A stretch of DNA of 64,000 bases from an uncultured Flavobacteriaceae bacterium (GTDB lineage Bacteria > Bacteroidota > Bacteroidia > Flavobacteriales > Flavobacteriaceae): NCBI GenBank assembly GCA_937136455.1, contig CAKZOO010000113.1:1-64000 (forward strand), read 5' to 3'. A program made the position numbers and the translations under genes. Below the pieces are notes generated by a model that ran no database searches, had not been told where the DNA came from, and saw nothing but the letters and a program-made list of their open reading frames with translations. Shown here in pieces: positions 54,224 to 63,245 of the stretch (its first letter is position 1; every line of letters begins with the position of its first letter).

Positions 54224-54297
54224 GGGGGATTAGCTCAGTTGGCTAGAGCGCTTGCCTGGCAGGCAAGAGGCCACCGGTTCGAATCCGGTATTCTCCA
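54224..54297 (+). tRNA. tRNA-Ala (anticodon GGC)
   Basis: A 74-base cloverleaf. Acceptor GGGGGAT with ATTCTCC, including G3-U70, the alanine identity pair; D arm GCTC/GAGC; anticodon stem CTTGC/GCAAG with loop CTGGCAG (anticodon GGC, reads GCC/GCT); T arm ACCGG/CCGGT with loop TTCGAAT. Discriminator A73. The CCA end is not encoded. Confidence 0.95.
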
Positions 54298-54319
54298 CTT
54301 CTTATGCAACAAACAATTA

Positions 54320-54345
54320 AAGGCTTCCTCTGGGAGCCTTTTTTT
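54320..54345 (+). terminator. terminator of the tRNA gene
   Basis: AAGGCTTCC (54320-54328) pairs with GGGAGCCTT (54332-54340, one G-U) around a short TCT loop, followed by five more Ts. It lies 23 bases after the tRNA. Confidence 0.88.
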
Positions 54346-54456
54346 ACTTCTATGAATCTGAGCACATTAACAGCTTCTTTGTCCACTATACTTTTTTAAC
54401 TACTTTCATCACACTTTGTGAATTTAGATTAACTTTACAATACAAATCAAACCATA

Positions 54457-55257
54457 ATGAAAAAAATACTTGTACCCATAGGGACCCATCCACAGTCTGA
54501 AAAAACTCTACAATACGCTGTTGATTTTGCTCAACATATAGGAGCTGAAATCTTTGTAATGACTGCTTTTAATTCACCGATGGCAGCTGGAAACTTATCG
54601 AATGTTGTCGGTAAAATCGAGAAGAGCAACCAAGATTATTTAAATAACATTATCGGTCAAGTAGACAAAAAAGATGTTTCAATAAAAACAGCTACTTACG
54701 TTGGTTCTGTTATTGAAGGTCTTGAAGCCATTGATGCAAAATTGGGGATTGATTTAATTATTATCGCTCCAAGAAGTACGGATATCAATGAAGATTTGTA
54801 CCTAGGTAATACAACGGGAAGCATCATTAAAAAAACAGACATACCAACTTTATTAGTGCCAAGGGAATGTGAATTTACTCCTATTAAAAAAATCTTAACT
54901 GCATTTAAATCTGGGATTGTTCCTGATCCAAGTATATTAAAACCATTACTGTTCATTAAATCTACTTTTGAAGCTAATGTTAACTTGCTTCTAGTGAAAA
55001 CGCCTAATTACACTCATGAAGATTTAGTTGTTGATCCATCATTAATGGATGTGAGTAAAAAAATTAGCATTACAGAAAATCAAACTACTTATATGGGTGT
55101 TTTAGAGCATTTTCAAGGTAAAAAACCGGATTTATTGTGTGTTTTTAGACGAAAAAGAGGGTTTTTTGAAAAATTATGGAAGAAAAATACCATTTCAAAA
55201 TCTGAATTTTGGGTAAAAATTCCAGTGTTAGTACTTCCCTCTAAGAAGAATGAATAG
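54457..55257 (+). CDS. universal stress protein (UspA family)
   Basis: A 266-residue protein. The first domain (1-140) has KKILVPIGTHPQSEKTLQYA, a long middle with LGIDLIIIAPRSTDINEDLYLGNTTGSII and the end TDIPTLLVPREC, matching Usp. The second half (FTPIKKILTAFKSGI, PDLLCVFRRKRGFFEKLWKK) is a weaker Usp-like domain; the two-domain form is common in Bacteroidetes. The classical ATP motif GxxG-S/T is only partly present (GNTTGSI). Monocistronic. Confidence 0.88.
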   Translation: MKKILVPIGTHPQSEKTLQYAVDFAQHIGAEIFVMTAFNSPMAAGNLSNVVGKIEKSNQDYLNNIIGQVDKKDVSIKTATYVGSVIEGLEAIDAKLGIDLIIIAPRSTDINEDLYLGNTTGSIIKKTDIPTLLVPRECEFTPIKKILTAFKSGIVPDPSILKPLLFIKSTFEANVNLLLVKTPNYTHEDLVVDPSLMDVSKKISITENQTTYMGVLEHFQGKKPDLLCVFRRKRGFFEKLWKKNTISKSEFWVKIPVLVLPSKKNE

Positions 55258-55330
55258 TATGAAATGGGTTTCTAACCAATCAAACTATTTAAATAAATAG
55301 AATTCTTGACCCAAGGGACACAACCATTCT

Positions 55331-55435
55331 ATGAAAAAAATTACAAAAAGCTGATTTTGCTTAACATTTAGTAGTGATGTGGGCAAAGCATTTACTGGTT
55401 CAGCTCCAGATATAGGTCCTTTTGAGAAAAACTAG
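55331..55435 (+). pseudogene. 35-codon remnant of a secreted protein with a DIGAFE-type C-terminus
   Basis: A single frame reads MKKITKS, an in-frame TGA, then FCLTFSSDVGKAFTGSAPDIGPFEKN and a stop (two pieces of the usual start and end of a secreted beta-helix protein). SAPDIGxFE is the typical last block of right-handed parallel beta-helix proteins such as polysaccharide lyases. Start and end are in the same frame and the middle is gone. A good terminator follows ten bases later, where the original gene would have ended. Confidence 0.5.
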
Positions 55436-55445
55436 ATTATTAAGA

Positions 55446-55477
55446 AAAAGATGTTACGTATAGTAGCATCTTTTTTT
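55446..55477 (+). terminator. terminator after the beta-helix remnant
   Basis: AAAGATGTTAC (55446-55456) pairs over 11 bases (one T-G) with GTAGCATCTTT (55462-55472), loop GTATA, then Ts to 55477. Confidence 0.85.
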
Positions 55478-55498
55478 ATCATTATTATTTAATCTTAA

Positions 55499-55786
55499 TT
55501 ACATCTGAAGGTTCAAATTAATTTTAGCTCCTAAAGCATTAAAAATACGCAAAACCGTTTCAAAAGTTACGTTCCCAGTACTATTTTCAAGTCTAGAAAT
55601 TTGAGCTTTTTTAACTCCTACTAATTCTCCTAATTGTTCTTGTGTTAGATTTCGCTTTTTACGAGCAATTTTAATCATGTCTCCTATAAGCTCAAGTCTT
55701 AGTTCAAAGTCGTATTCATCACGTTCATCAGTACCTTTAAGTCCAATTAATCGATCTTCAGCTTCACTTAATTTATATGTTTTCAT
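55499..55786 (-). CDS. HigA/XRE-type antitoxin
   Basis: A 95-residue protein whose last 65 residues form a Xre helix-turn-helix (MIKIARKKRNLTQEQLGEL, VKKAQISRLENSTGNVTFETVLRIFNALG in parts). It is encoded after the toxin gene with a 14-base overlap, the reverse order typical of HigBA. It probably binds the inverted repeat upstream of the pair. Confidence 0.88.
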   Translation of the reverse strand: MKTYKLSEAEDRLIGLKGTDERDEYDFELRLELIGDMIKIARKKRNLTQEQLGELVGVKKAQISRLENSTGNVTFETVLRIFNALGAKINLNLQM

Positions 55787-56123
55787 TTGTATGTTCCTTT
55801 AAATAATTAACCCATGCTCTTTCAGCCTTTTCAATTTCTCTTTTAGGAATTTTACTGGTTTTTTTAACAAATCCATGTGTTGTAATTACTAGAGTTCTTT
55901 TTTTATCAGCTGTGCTCCAAAATGCTAAAAACCTGTATTGTGTTCCATAGTAAATTGTTCTAAACTCCCATATATTCCCATTAATTTTTTTAAAAAGCTT
56001 TGAGTCCTTTTGCAACTCTGCTCTTCTAAAATTTTGTAAAATTTTCTTTCTAACTTTTAAGTCTTGTTTTCGAACAAATTCAAAAGCCTCCTCCATTAAT
56101 ATCGTCTCAAATCTCTTTATCAT
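55773..56123 (-). CDS. HigB-type (phage Gp49-like/RelE superfamily) toxin
   Basis: A 116-residue protein: LRKKILQN-type front (LKVRKKILQNFRRAELQ), the core IWEFRTIYYGTQYRFLAFW and LVITTHGFVKKTSKIPKREIEKAERAW in pieces, which is the Gp49/HigB pattern of ribosome-dependent mRNA endonucleases. First gene of the pair, overlapping the antitoxin gene by 14 bases. Confidence 0.88.
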   Translation of the reverse strand: MIKRFETILMEEAFEFVRKQDLKVRKKILQNFRRAELQKDSKLFKKINGNIWEFRTIYYGTQYRFLAFWSTADKKRTLVITTHGFVKKTSKIPKREIEKAERAWVNYLKEHTNENI

Positions 56124-56137
56124 CCTTCATAAGAATT

Positions 56138-56173
56138 CAAAGATACAAAAGTTTCTCTATATGTAAACTTTTG
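56138..56173 (-). promoter_or_regulatory. promoter and palindromic operator of the HigB/HigA-type pair
   Basis: On the minus strand the -7 box TATCTTTG (56145-56138) lies 14 bases before the toxin start. Directly upstream, CAAAAGTTT (56146-56154) and AAACTTTTG (56165-56173) form a perfect nine-base inverted repeat with a ten-base spacer. Placement between the -7 and -33 positions fits an autorepression site. Confidence 0.7.
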
Positions 56174-56299
56174 AATTAATCTTTAGTTTATTAATTAAAA
56201 TAAATGCAGTGTCTATAGTTGGTATATTATTTGTTTTTCGACAAACTGCAAATCAATCTCGATTTATGTATCTTTACTCATTAATTGACCCAAAGATTC

Positions 56300-56851
56300 A
56301 TGTTAGAACTCTACAATAACATCAAGGCTTTACACCTTATTTTCGTGATCACTTGGTTTGCAGGATTGTTTTACCTCCCTAGATTGTTTATCTATATTAT
56401 CGAAGCAAAAGAAAGGCCAGAGGATACTCAAAAACACCTCTTACCACAATTACTCCTAATGACTCGCAGGCTTTTAAATATTATCACATGGCCTTCTGCT
56501 GTTTTAGCAACTTTATTTGCTGTAGTTCTCCTTGTGATTAACCCTCCTCTATTAGGACTTATTTGGATGCAGATGAAGCTCGGATTTGTAATCTTATTGT
56601 GGCTCTATCACCTGAAAATCCACAAAATTGCTAAGGCTTATTTTAGAGGGGAAATTACCCACAGTTCAAAATACATGCGCATTTTTAATGAGGTTGCCAC
56701 CTTGTTGTTATTCGCTATTATATTTATCGTAATTCTAAAAACATCCTTTAGTTGGATCTATGGATTTATCGGAATCATTCTTCTTAGTATCTTACTGATG
56801 ATTGGTATTAAAGCCTATAAAAAATACAGAGAAAATCACCCTGACAAATAA
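56300..56851 (+). CDS. HemJ-like protoporphyrinogen oxidase (CopD-like membrane protein)
   Basis: A 183-residue protein with about five hydrophobic segments. The front LHLIFVITWFAGLFYLPRLFIY, with the conserved His, and LLIWMQMKLGF-type GLIWMQMKLGFVILL with Lys match the HemJ family, which oxidises protoporphyrinogen IX in heme synthesis. It starts at ATG 56300; an upstream TTG adds five unlikely residues. It complements hemH at 48742. pepP follows after 18 bases. Confidence 0.8.
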   Translation: MLELYNNIKALHLIFVITWFAGLFYLPRLFIYIIEAKERPEDTQKHLLPQLLLMTRRLLNIITWPSAVLATLFAVVLLVINPPLLGLIWMQMKLGFVILLWLYHLKIHKIAKAYFRGEITHSSKYMRIFNEVATLLLFAIIFIVILKTSFSWIYGFIGIILLSILLMIGIKAYKKYRENHPDK

Positions 56852-56869
56852 CAAACACATAACCCTCTT

Positions 56870-58162
56870 ATGAAGTATCATTCTATTCCTTCGAGTTTAT
56901 TTATAAAAAACAGAGCTAAGTTTACAGCTCAAATGCAGCCTAAAAGTATTGCTGTATTTAACTCTTTAGACATTTATCCTACTGGTGCAGATTCCACCAT
57001 GCCTTTTGAGCAAGAACGCAATCTTTTTTACCTCAGTGGAGCAGACCAAGAAGAAACGATTCTCTTGTTGTGTCCTGATGCCTATAATAAAAAATACCGA
57101 GAGGTATTATTTGTTAGAGAAACCAATGAGCATATCGCTATTTGGGAAGGAGCCAAACTGACCAAAGAGCAGGCTACTTCAATTTCAGGGATCGAAACGG
57201 TACTCTGGCTCAGTGAATTTGATCGCGTGTTTACGGAACTAATGAGTGAAGTAGACACCATCTATCTCAATACTAATGAGCACTATAGACAAGCTGTTGA
57301 AACCCAAACTCGTGAAGATCGATTTATCAAAAAAACACTTGAGCAATTTCCAGCACATAAAAGAGCCAAGAGTTTTCCAATATTAGAAGCTATTCGTGGG
57401 GTTAAAGAACCCGAAGAAATCGATTTAATGCAAGAAGCTTGTAATATCACTGAAAAAGGATTTAGACGTTTGCTTTCTTTTGTTAAACCAGGTGTTTGGG
57501 AATACGAAATTGAAGCAGAACTCCTCCATGAATTTGTTCGCAACAGATCAAAAGGATTTGCCTATACTCCTATTATCGCTTCGGGAAAGAACGCCAATGT
57601 GCTCCACTATATCGAAAACAATCAGCAGTGTAAGGATGGTGAATTAATCCTGATGGATGTAGCTGCTGAATACGCCAACTACAGTTCCGATCTCACAAGA
57701 ACCATTCCTGTAAGCGGTCGCTTCTCCGATCGACAAAAAGCTGTTTACAATGCAGTACTTCGTGTAAAAGATGAGGCTACCTCCATGCTAAGACCAGGAG
57801 TTCTATGGGACGAATACCACAAAGAAGTCGGCAAAATAATGACCTCTGAACTCTTAGGACTAGGTCTATTAGACAAAGCAGCAGTTCAAAACGAAGACCC
57901 TACTTGGCCCGCCTACAAAAAATACTTTATGCATGGAACTTCACATCATATTGGTTTAAACACTCATGATTACGGAGCCTTAAAAACTCCCATGAAAGCA
58001 GGTATGGTCTTTACAGTTGAACCTGGAATTTACATCCCAGATGAAGGATTTGGAATTCGAATCGAAGATGATGTGGTGATTCAAAAAGAAGGTGATCCAT
58101 TTAATTTGATGAAGAACATTCCTATACTAGCGGATGAACTAGAAGATTTGATGAATTCCTAA
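56870..58162 (+). CDS. pepP: Xaa-Pro aminopeptidase (M24B)
   Basis: A 430-residue metalloenzyme removing N-terminal residues before Pro. The N-terminal AMP_N-like domain (about 1-140) has FEQERNLFYLSGADQEE. The catalytic pita-bread domain has all ligands: ILMDVAAEYANYSSDLTRTIP (two Asp), HGTSHHIGLNTHD (His), VFTVEPGIYIPDEGFGIRIEDDVV (two Glu), each in a separate stretch. The length matches PepP. Confidence 0.93.
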   Translation: MKYHSIPSSLFIKNRAKFTAQMQPKSIAVFNSLDIYPTGADSTMPFEQERNLFYLSGADQEETILLLCPDAYNKKYREVLFVRETNEHIAIWEGAKLTKEQATSISGIETVLWLSEFDRVFTELMSEVDTIYLNTNEHYRQAVETQTREDRFIKKTLEQFPAHKRAKSFPILEAIRGVKEPEEIDLMQEACNITEKGFRRLLSFVKPGVWEYEIEAELLHEFVRNRSKGFAYTPIIASGKNANVLHYIENNQQCKDGELILMDVAAEYANYSSDLTRTIPVSGRFSDRQKAVYNAVLRVKDEATSMLRPGVLWDEYHKEVGKIMTSELLGLGLLDKAAVQNEDPTWPAYKKYFMHGTSHHIGLNTHDYGALKTPMKAGMVFTVEPGIYIPDEGFGIRIEDDVVIQKEGDPFNLMKNIPILADELEDLMNS

Positions 58163-58172
58163 ACTAAAATAG

Positions 58173-58180
58173 TACCTTTG
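58173..58180 (+). promoter_or_regulatory. -7 box of thiL, placed for a leaderless transcript
   Basis: TACCTTTG fits TAnnTTTG and ends four bases before ATG 58185. Transcription would then start at or within a base or two of the start codon. Confidence 0.5.
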
Positions 58181-58184
58181 CGGC

Positions 58185-59234
58185 ATGTTAGAAGACAAGA
58201 CGCCTCCCAAAACAGATCTAGAGCAATTAGGTGAGTTTGGACTCATCGAAACACTCACTAAGGACATCAAACTACAACACAAATCCACCTTAAAGGGAAT
58301 CGGAGATGATGCTGCTGTTCTTGATTTTAAAGACAGTAAAGTCGTTATGACAACAGATATGCTTGTGGAAGGAGTCCATTTTGACTTGGGATTCATGCCG
58401 TTAAAACACGTAGGATACAAAGCGGTCATGGTCAATCTATCGGATGTTTGCGCCATGAATGCCACTCCTACTCAGATCACGGTTTCCATTGCGGTTTCAA
58501 ATAGATTTCCACTGGAAGCTTTGGAGGAATTGTATTCTGGAATTCGTTTAGCTGCCGAACTCTACAAAGTTGATGTGGTCGGTGGAGACACCACCTCTTC
58601 AACTAAAGGAATGATCATTAGCATTACAGCTCTTGGAATTGCTAATGAGAAAAAAATCACCTATCGATCTGGAGCAAAACCAACTGATTTACTAGTAGTT
58701 AGTGGGGATCTCGGTGGTGCCTATATGGGTCTTAAGGTCATGCAACGTGAAAATGAAGTCTTTAAAGTCAATCCTAACAACCAACCTGATTTAGAACCCT
58801 ACCAATACATCGTAGAGCGTTTATTAAAACCTGAAGCTAGAGTTGATATAGTAAAATTACTCAGTGATTTAGAGGTGGTTCCAACTTCAATGATCGATAT
58901 TTCGGACGGACTTTCTTCTGAAATTCTACACCTGTGTACGCATTCCAAAGTGGGCTGTGATCTCTATGAAGAAAAACTTCCTCTCGACCCTACTGTTATC
59001 AGTGTTTGTGAAGAGTTTGAAGTAAACTCAACCACCATTGCACTAAGCGGTGGAGATGAATACGAATTACTTTTTACGGTTGCTCAGAAGGATTACGATA
59101 AGATTAAAGCCAATCCAAATCTGACGGTCATCGGTTATATGACTGAAGAAGCTATGGGTGCTCATCTAGTGACTAGAGCTGATCAAAAAATTCCATTAAA
59201 AGCAATGGGATGGAATTCTTTTGGGGAAGAATAA
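58185..59234 (+). CDS. thiL: thiamine-monophosphate kinase
   Basis: A 349-residue PurM/ThiL-fold enzyme making thiamine diphosphate. Seen: GIGDDAAVLDF, TTDMLVEGVHFDLGF, KAVMVNLSDVCAMNATP, VVGGDTTSS, DISDGLSSEILHLC and ALSGGDEYELLF. All metal and ATP motifs are present. The frame begins at ATG 58185, in agreement with the TTDLEQLGEFGLI-type front of relatives. Confidence 0.94.
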   Translation: MLEDKTPPKTDLEQLGEFGLIETLTKDIKLQHKSTLKGIGDDAAVLDFKDSKVVMTTDMLVEGVHFDLGFMPLKHVGYKAVMVNLSDVCAMNATPTQITVSIAVSNRFPLEALEELYSGIRLAAELYKVDVVGGDTTSSTKGMIISITALGIANEKKITYRSGAKPTDLLVVSGDLGGAYMGLKVMQRENEVFKVNPNNQPDLEPYQYIVERLLKPEARVDIVKLLSDLEVVPTSMIDISDGLSSEILHLCTHSKVGCDLYEEKLPLDPTVISVCEEFEVNSTTIALSGGDEYELLFTVAQKDYDKIKANPNLTVIGYMTEEAMGAHLVTRADQKIPLKAMGWNSFGEE

Positions 59235-59317
59235 TCCTTTTTGAAACTCCTATTCTAGGGAATTCTATACTATCAAATTAATTTATCGCACTAAAGCTTA
59301 AACTAATCATAAAATCA

Positions 59318-59347
59318 TTGATTTGCCTTTATTTAGTCGTATATTTG
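59318..59347 (+). promoter_or_regulatory. promoter of the suf operon
   Basis: TTG (59318-59320) and TATATTTG (59340-59347) are 19 bases apart, a full match to the Bacteroidetes -33/-7 pattern. The box ends 30 bases before the first gene. No obvious Fur- or IscR-like palindrome was seen beside it. Confidence 0.7.
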
Positions 59348-59377
59348 TGCTTTATTTAGAATTAATCCATTTAAGAA

Positions 59378-59707
59378 ATGATTAAAGTATCAACATCGGC
59401 TAAGGAGCAAGTGCTCCGTCTTCTCACTGAGGAAGGCTTTAATCCCGATACGGCTTATGTCCGTGTAGGGGTAAAAAGTGGTGGCTGCAGTGGGTTGTCT
59501 TACGAATTAAAATTCGATGATTCCTCCCTTGAAACTGACAAGGTTTTTGAGGATAATGGCGTAAAGATCTGTGTCGACAAAAAGAGTTTTTTGTATTTAG
59601 TAGGCACTACTTTAGAATATTCAGGTGGACTAAATGGTAAAGGCTTTGTATTTAATAACCCCAACGCTCAACGCACTTGTGGTTGTGGAGAAAGCTTTTC
59701 GCTTTAA
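59378..59707 (+). CDS. A-type iron-sulfur assembly protein (IscA/SufA/HesB)
   Basis: A 109-residue carrier with the three conserved Cys: GGCSGLSYEL (first, about residue 37) and the C-terminal RTCGCGESF pair. The SGG.NGKGFVFNNPNA block is typical. It opens the suf operon, ten bases before sufB, and likely passes clusters from SufBCD to target proteins. The symbol sufA is possible but A-type subgroups cannot be separated here. Confidence 0.93.
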   Translation: MIKVSTSAKEQVLRLLTEEGFNPDTAYVRVGVKSGGCSGLSYELKFDDSSLETDKVFEDNGVKICVDKKSFLYLVGTTLEYSGGLNGKGFVFNNPNAQRTCGCGESFSL

Positions 59708-59716
59708 GAACTGATT

Positions 59717-61162
59717 ATGGCATATACTGAAGAAGAATTAAAAAAAGAGCTCGAATCCAAAGAGTACGAATACGGTTTTTATACGGATATTGAATCGGAA
59801 ACCTTTCCAAAAGGACTTAACGAAGAAGTCGTTATTGCCCTTTCTAAGAAAAAAGAAGAACCCGATTGGATGACCGCTTGGCGTCTAGACGCCTTTAAAA
59901 TCTGGAAGGAAATGCAAGAGCCCCAGTGGGCTAATGTGACCTATAAGAAACCGGATTTTCAGGATATCTCTTATTACTCTGCTCCAAATAAAAAAGCAAA
60001 ATACGAGTCTTTAGACGAAGTAGATCCAGAACTATTAGATACTTTTAACAAGCTCGGTATATCATTGGACGAGCAAAAAAAATTAGCTGGGGTCGCTGTT
60101 GATATTGTGATGGACTCTGTTTCTGTAGCAACGACTTTTAAAGAAACCCTTGCAGAAAAAGGAATTATCTTTTGCTCTATTTCAGAAGCGATTAAAAAAC
60201 ACCCTGAGCTCGTACAAAAATACATCGGATCTGTTGTCCCTAAGAAAGACAATTTTTACGCTGCATTAAACTCAGCGGTCTTTTCAGATGGGTCCTTCTG
60301 TTATATTCCAAAGGGCGTTCGCTGTCCTATGGAACTCTCAACCTACTTTAGAATCAATCAAGCAGGTACTGGGCAGTTCGAAAGAACACTAGTGGTGGCT
60401 GATCAGGGTTCTTATGTGAGTTATTTGGAAGGATGTACGGCTCCTTCGAGAGATGAAAATCAATTACACGCTGCTGTAGTGGAACTCATCGCATTAGACG
60501 ATGCAGAAATCAAATATTCGACTGTTCAAAACTGGTTCCCTGGTGATAGCGAGGGAAAAGGGGGTGTCTACAATTTTGTTACAAAAAGAGGAATTTGTCA
60601 CACCAATTCAAAAATCTCATGGACTCAGGTAGAAACAGGATCTGCAGTCACTTGGAAATACCCATCCTGCGTATTAAAAGGAGACAACTCCATCGGAGAA
60701 TTTTATTCGATTGCCGTTACCAATAATTTCCAACAGGCAGATACAGGAACTAAGATGATTCACCTTGGAAAAAACACCAAGAGTACCATTATCTCCAAAG
60801 GTATTTCTGCTGGAAAATCACAAAACTCCTATAGAGGATTGGTTCAAGTAAGTCCAAGAGCGACCAATGCCAGAAACTTCTCTCAATGTGATTCATTACT
60901 TATGGGAAATGAGTGTGGTGCTCATACCTTCCCTTATATAGAAGCGAGCAATAAATCTTCTCAAATAGAACACGAAGCAACCACTTCAAAAATTGGAGAG
61001 GATCAAATATTTTATTGCAACCAAAGAGGAATTGATACTGAAACTGCCATTGCGCTTATCGTCAATGGATTTTCAAAAGAAGTCCTCAACAAATTACCAA
61101 TGGAATTTGCTGTAGAAGCACAAAAATTATTAGAAATCAGCCTTGAAGGCTCAGTAGGATAA
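59717..61162 (+). CDS. sufB: Fe-S scaffold subunit SufB
   Basis: A 481-residue core subunit of the SufBCD scaffold. Seen: [34 protein letters not shown] in two parts, [39 protein letters not shown] (split) with the conserved Cys, [20 protein letters not shown] and [19 protein letters not shown]. Length and motifs are normal. sufC follows ten bases on. Confidence 0.97.
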   Translation: MAYTEEELKKELESKEYEYGFYTDIESETFPKGLNEEVVIALSKKKEEPDWMTAWRLDAFKIWKEMQEPQWANVTYKKPDFQDISYYSAPNKKAKYESLDEVDPELLDTFNKLGISLDEQKKLAGVAVDIVMDSVSVATTFKETLAEKGIIFCSISEAIKKHPELVQKYIGSVVPKKDNFYAALNSAVFSDGSFCYIPKGVRCPMELSTYFRINQAGTGQFERTLVVADQGSYVSYLEGCTAPSRDENQLHAAVVELIALDDAEIKYSTVQNWFPGDSEGKGGVYNFVTKRGICHTNSKISWTQVETGSAVTWKYPSCVLKGDNSIGEFYSIAVTNNFQQADTGTKMIHLGKNTKSTIISKGISAGKSQNSYRGLVQVSPRATNARNFSQCDSLLMGNECGAHTFPYIEASNKSSQIEHEATTSKIGEDQIFYCNQRGIDTETAIALIVNGFSKEVLNKLPMEFAVEAQKLLEISLEGSVG

Positions 61163-61172
61163 ATAGAAGACT

Positions 61173-61925
61173 ATGTTAAAAATCGAGAATTTACACGCTC
61201 GTGTAGAAGACAAAGAAATACTCAAAGGGATTAACCTTGAAATCAAACCTGGAGAGGTTCACGCCATCATGGGACCTAATGGTGCTGGAAAGAGTACCCT
61301 TTCATCTGTGATTGCAGGGCATGAAGATTTTGAAGTAACCGATGGCTCCGTATTTTTAGACGGTGAAAATATAGATGAATTAGATCCAGAAGAAAGAGCT
61401 CATAAGGGGATCTTCTTGTCGTTTCAATATCCTGTTGAGATTCCAGGAGTGAGTGTAACGAACTTCATCAAAGCAGCGATCAACGCCAACAGGAAAGCAA
61501 AAGGATTGGAAGATATGCCAGCAAACGAAATGCTGAAGCTTATCAAAGAAAAATCCTCCATGCTTGAAATCGATCGCAAATTCCTATCGAGATCGCTTAA
61601 TGAAGGGTTTTCTGGTGGAGAGAAAAAGAGAAATGAAATTTTTCAAATGGCGATGTTGGAACCAAAGGTTGCCATCTTAGATGAAACTGATTCTGGTCTG
61701 GATATCGATGCCCTTAGAATTGTAGCTAATGGAGTGAACAAACTCAAGAGCAAAGACAATGCGGTACTGGTGATTACACACTACCAAAGACTTTTAGACT
61801 ATATCGTTCCCGATTTTGTACACGTATTGTACAACGGAAAGATTGTCAAATCTGGAACGAAGGAATTAGCCTTAGAATTAGAAGAAAAAGGCTACGATTG
61901 GATCAAACAAGAAGCTAATAAGTAA
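61173..61925 (+). CDS. sufC: Fe-S assembly ATPase SufC
   Basis: A 250-residue ABC-type ATPase. Walker [13 protein letters not shown]-loop [11 protein letters not shown], signature [13 protein letters not shown], Walker [15 protein letters not shown] and the switch His in [11 protein letters not shown]. The LSFQYP and DETDSGLD forms are specific to SufC. sufD begins one base after its stop. Confidence 0.97.
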   Translation: MLKIENLHARVEDKEILKGINLEIKPGEVHAIMGPNGAGKSTLSSVIAGHEDFEVTDGSVFLDGENIDELDPEERAHKGIFLSFQYPVEIPGVSVTNFIKAAINANRKAKGLEDMPANEMLKLIKEKSSMLEIDRKFLSRSLNEGFSGGEKKRNEIFQMAMLEPKVAILDETDSGLDIDALRIVANGVNKLKSKDNAVLVITHYQRLLDYIVPDFVHVLYNGKIVKSGTKELALELEEKGYDWIKQEANK

Positions 61926-61926
61926 G

Positions 61927-63243
61927 ATGGAATTAAAAGAAAAACTTCTCGCTTCTTTTGCTGTTTTTGAAAACAACTTGGATTTGGAAGATCCTATTTT
62001 AGATCTTCGCAACGATTCCATCAAAGTTTTTGAAAACAAGGGATTCCCTACAAAAAAAGAAGAAGCTTGGAAATACACATCACTGGCAAAAATACAGAAC
62101 ACTGATTACTCACTATTCCCAAAGGAAGAAGACTGTGTCAATTACCAAGAAGTTAAAAAATACTTCTTACACGAAATTGAAACCTATAAGCTCGTTTTTA
62201 TCGATGGGGTTTATTCTTCATTTCTTTCTGAAACAACTCATATGGGAATCGATGTGTGTTTGATGAGTGCTGCTTTTAAAAAGCCTCAATACAAACACCT
62301 GATCGAGAAATACTTTAATAAAGCAGCTTCAAAAGAGGACTCGTTGAGTGCACTCAACACTTCTTTTAGCAAGGAAGGAGCCTTTATCTATATCCCGAAA
62401 AATACAATTGCTGACAAACCTGTTGAAATAATCAATTTTTCATCAGGTGTAGAAGAAGCATTGATGATTCAGCCTCGCAACATGATTATTGCTGACCAGG
62501 GTGCTGAAATTCAAATCATAGAGCGTCATCAAAGTCTTACTAAAAACGAAACGCTGACCAATGTAGTTTCTGAATTATTTGCAGAGCAAAACGCCAAGAT
62601 TGATCTCTACAAGATTCAAAACGATTCACTTTCTGCTTCACTGATTGACAATACCTATATCGATCAAAAACGCGATAGCGTGGTCAGTGTGCACACCTTC
62701 TCTTTTGGAGGCAAACTCACTCGAAACAACCTCAACTTTTATCAAAATGGAGAAAATATCAACTCCATCTTAAAAGGGGTGACCATCATTGGAGACAAAC
62801 AGCATGTCGACCATCACACTTTAGTTCACCACAGAGAACCAAACTGTGAGAGTCACCAAGACTACAAAGGAATTTATGACCAATCTTCAACTGGGGTATT
62901 CAACGGGAAGATTATCGTTGACAAGCTCGCTCAAAAGACCAACGCTTTTCAGCAAAACAACAATATCCTTATGGAGGATAAGGCGACTATTAATTCAAAG
63001 CCTCAGTTGGAAATTTTTGCCGATGATGTGAAGTGTTCACACGGTTGTACTATTGGTCAATTGGATGAAGATGCCCTCTTTTACTTACAATCGAGAGGTA
63101 TTCCTAAAAAAGAAGGAAGAGCTCTTTTGATGTATGCATTTGCGAACAATGTTTTGGAAAGCGTAGCCCTTCCTGTTGTCAAAAAGAGAATCAATAAAAT
63201 CATCGCTAAGAAATTAGGTGTTGAACTCGGTTTTAGTATTTAG
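61927..63243 (+). CDS. sufD: Fe-S scaffold subunit SufD
   Basis: A 438-residue partner of SufB. Front GFPTKKEEAWKYTSL; core EGAFIYIPKNTIADKPVEI (in part), NMIIADQGAEIQIIERHQSL, VDHHTLVHHREPNCESHQDYK (in part) with the conserved His, GVFNGKIIVDKLAQKTNAFQ and DVKCSHGCTIGQLDEDALFY. All are usual for SufD. sufS starts two bases after its stop. Confidence 0.96.
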   Translation: MELKEKLLASFAVFENNLDLEDPILDLRNDSIKVFENKGFPTKKEEAWKYTSLAKIQNTDYSLFPKEEDCVNYQEVKKYFLHEIETYKLVFIDGVYSSFLSETTHMGIDVCLMSAAFKKPQYKHLIEKYFNKAASKEDSLSALNTSFSKEGAFIYIPKNTIADKPVEIINFSSGVEEALMIQPRNMIIADQGAEIQIIERHQSLTKNETLTNVVSELFAEQNAKIDLYKIQNDSLSASLIDNTYIDQKRDSVVSVHTFSFGGKLTRNNLNFYQNGENINSILKGVTIIGDKQHVDHHTLVHHREPNCESHQDYKGIYDQSSTGVFNGKIIVDKLAQKTNAFQQNNNILMEDKATINSKPQLEIFADDVKCSHGCTIGQLDEDALFYLQSRGIPKKEGRALLMYAFANNVLESVALPVVKKRINKIIAKKLGVELGFSI

Positions 63244-63245
63244 AA

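Noticed and set aside
54224..55500. Integrated element at the tRNA-Ala 3' end
   Set aside because: No integrase and no repeat of the tRNA 3' end was seen downstream within the window.
50208..56173. Defence island around the two toxin-antitoxin pairs
   Set aside because: The genes between them (BNR protein, tRNA, Usp) are ordinary, and no restriction, CRISPR or abortive-infection genes are present.
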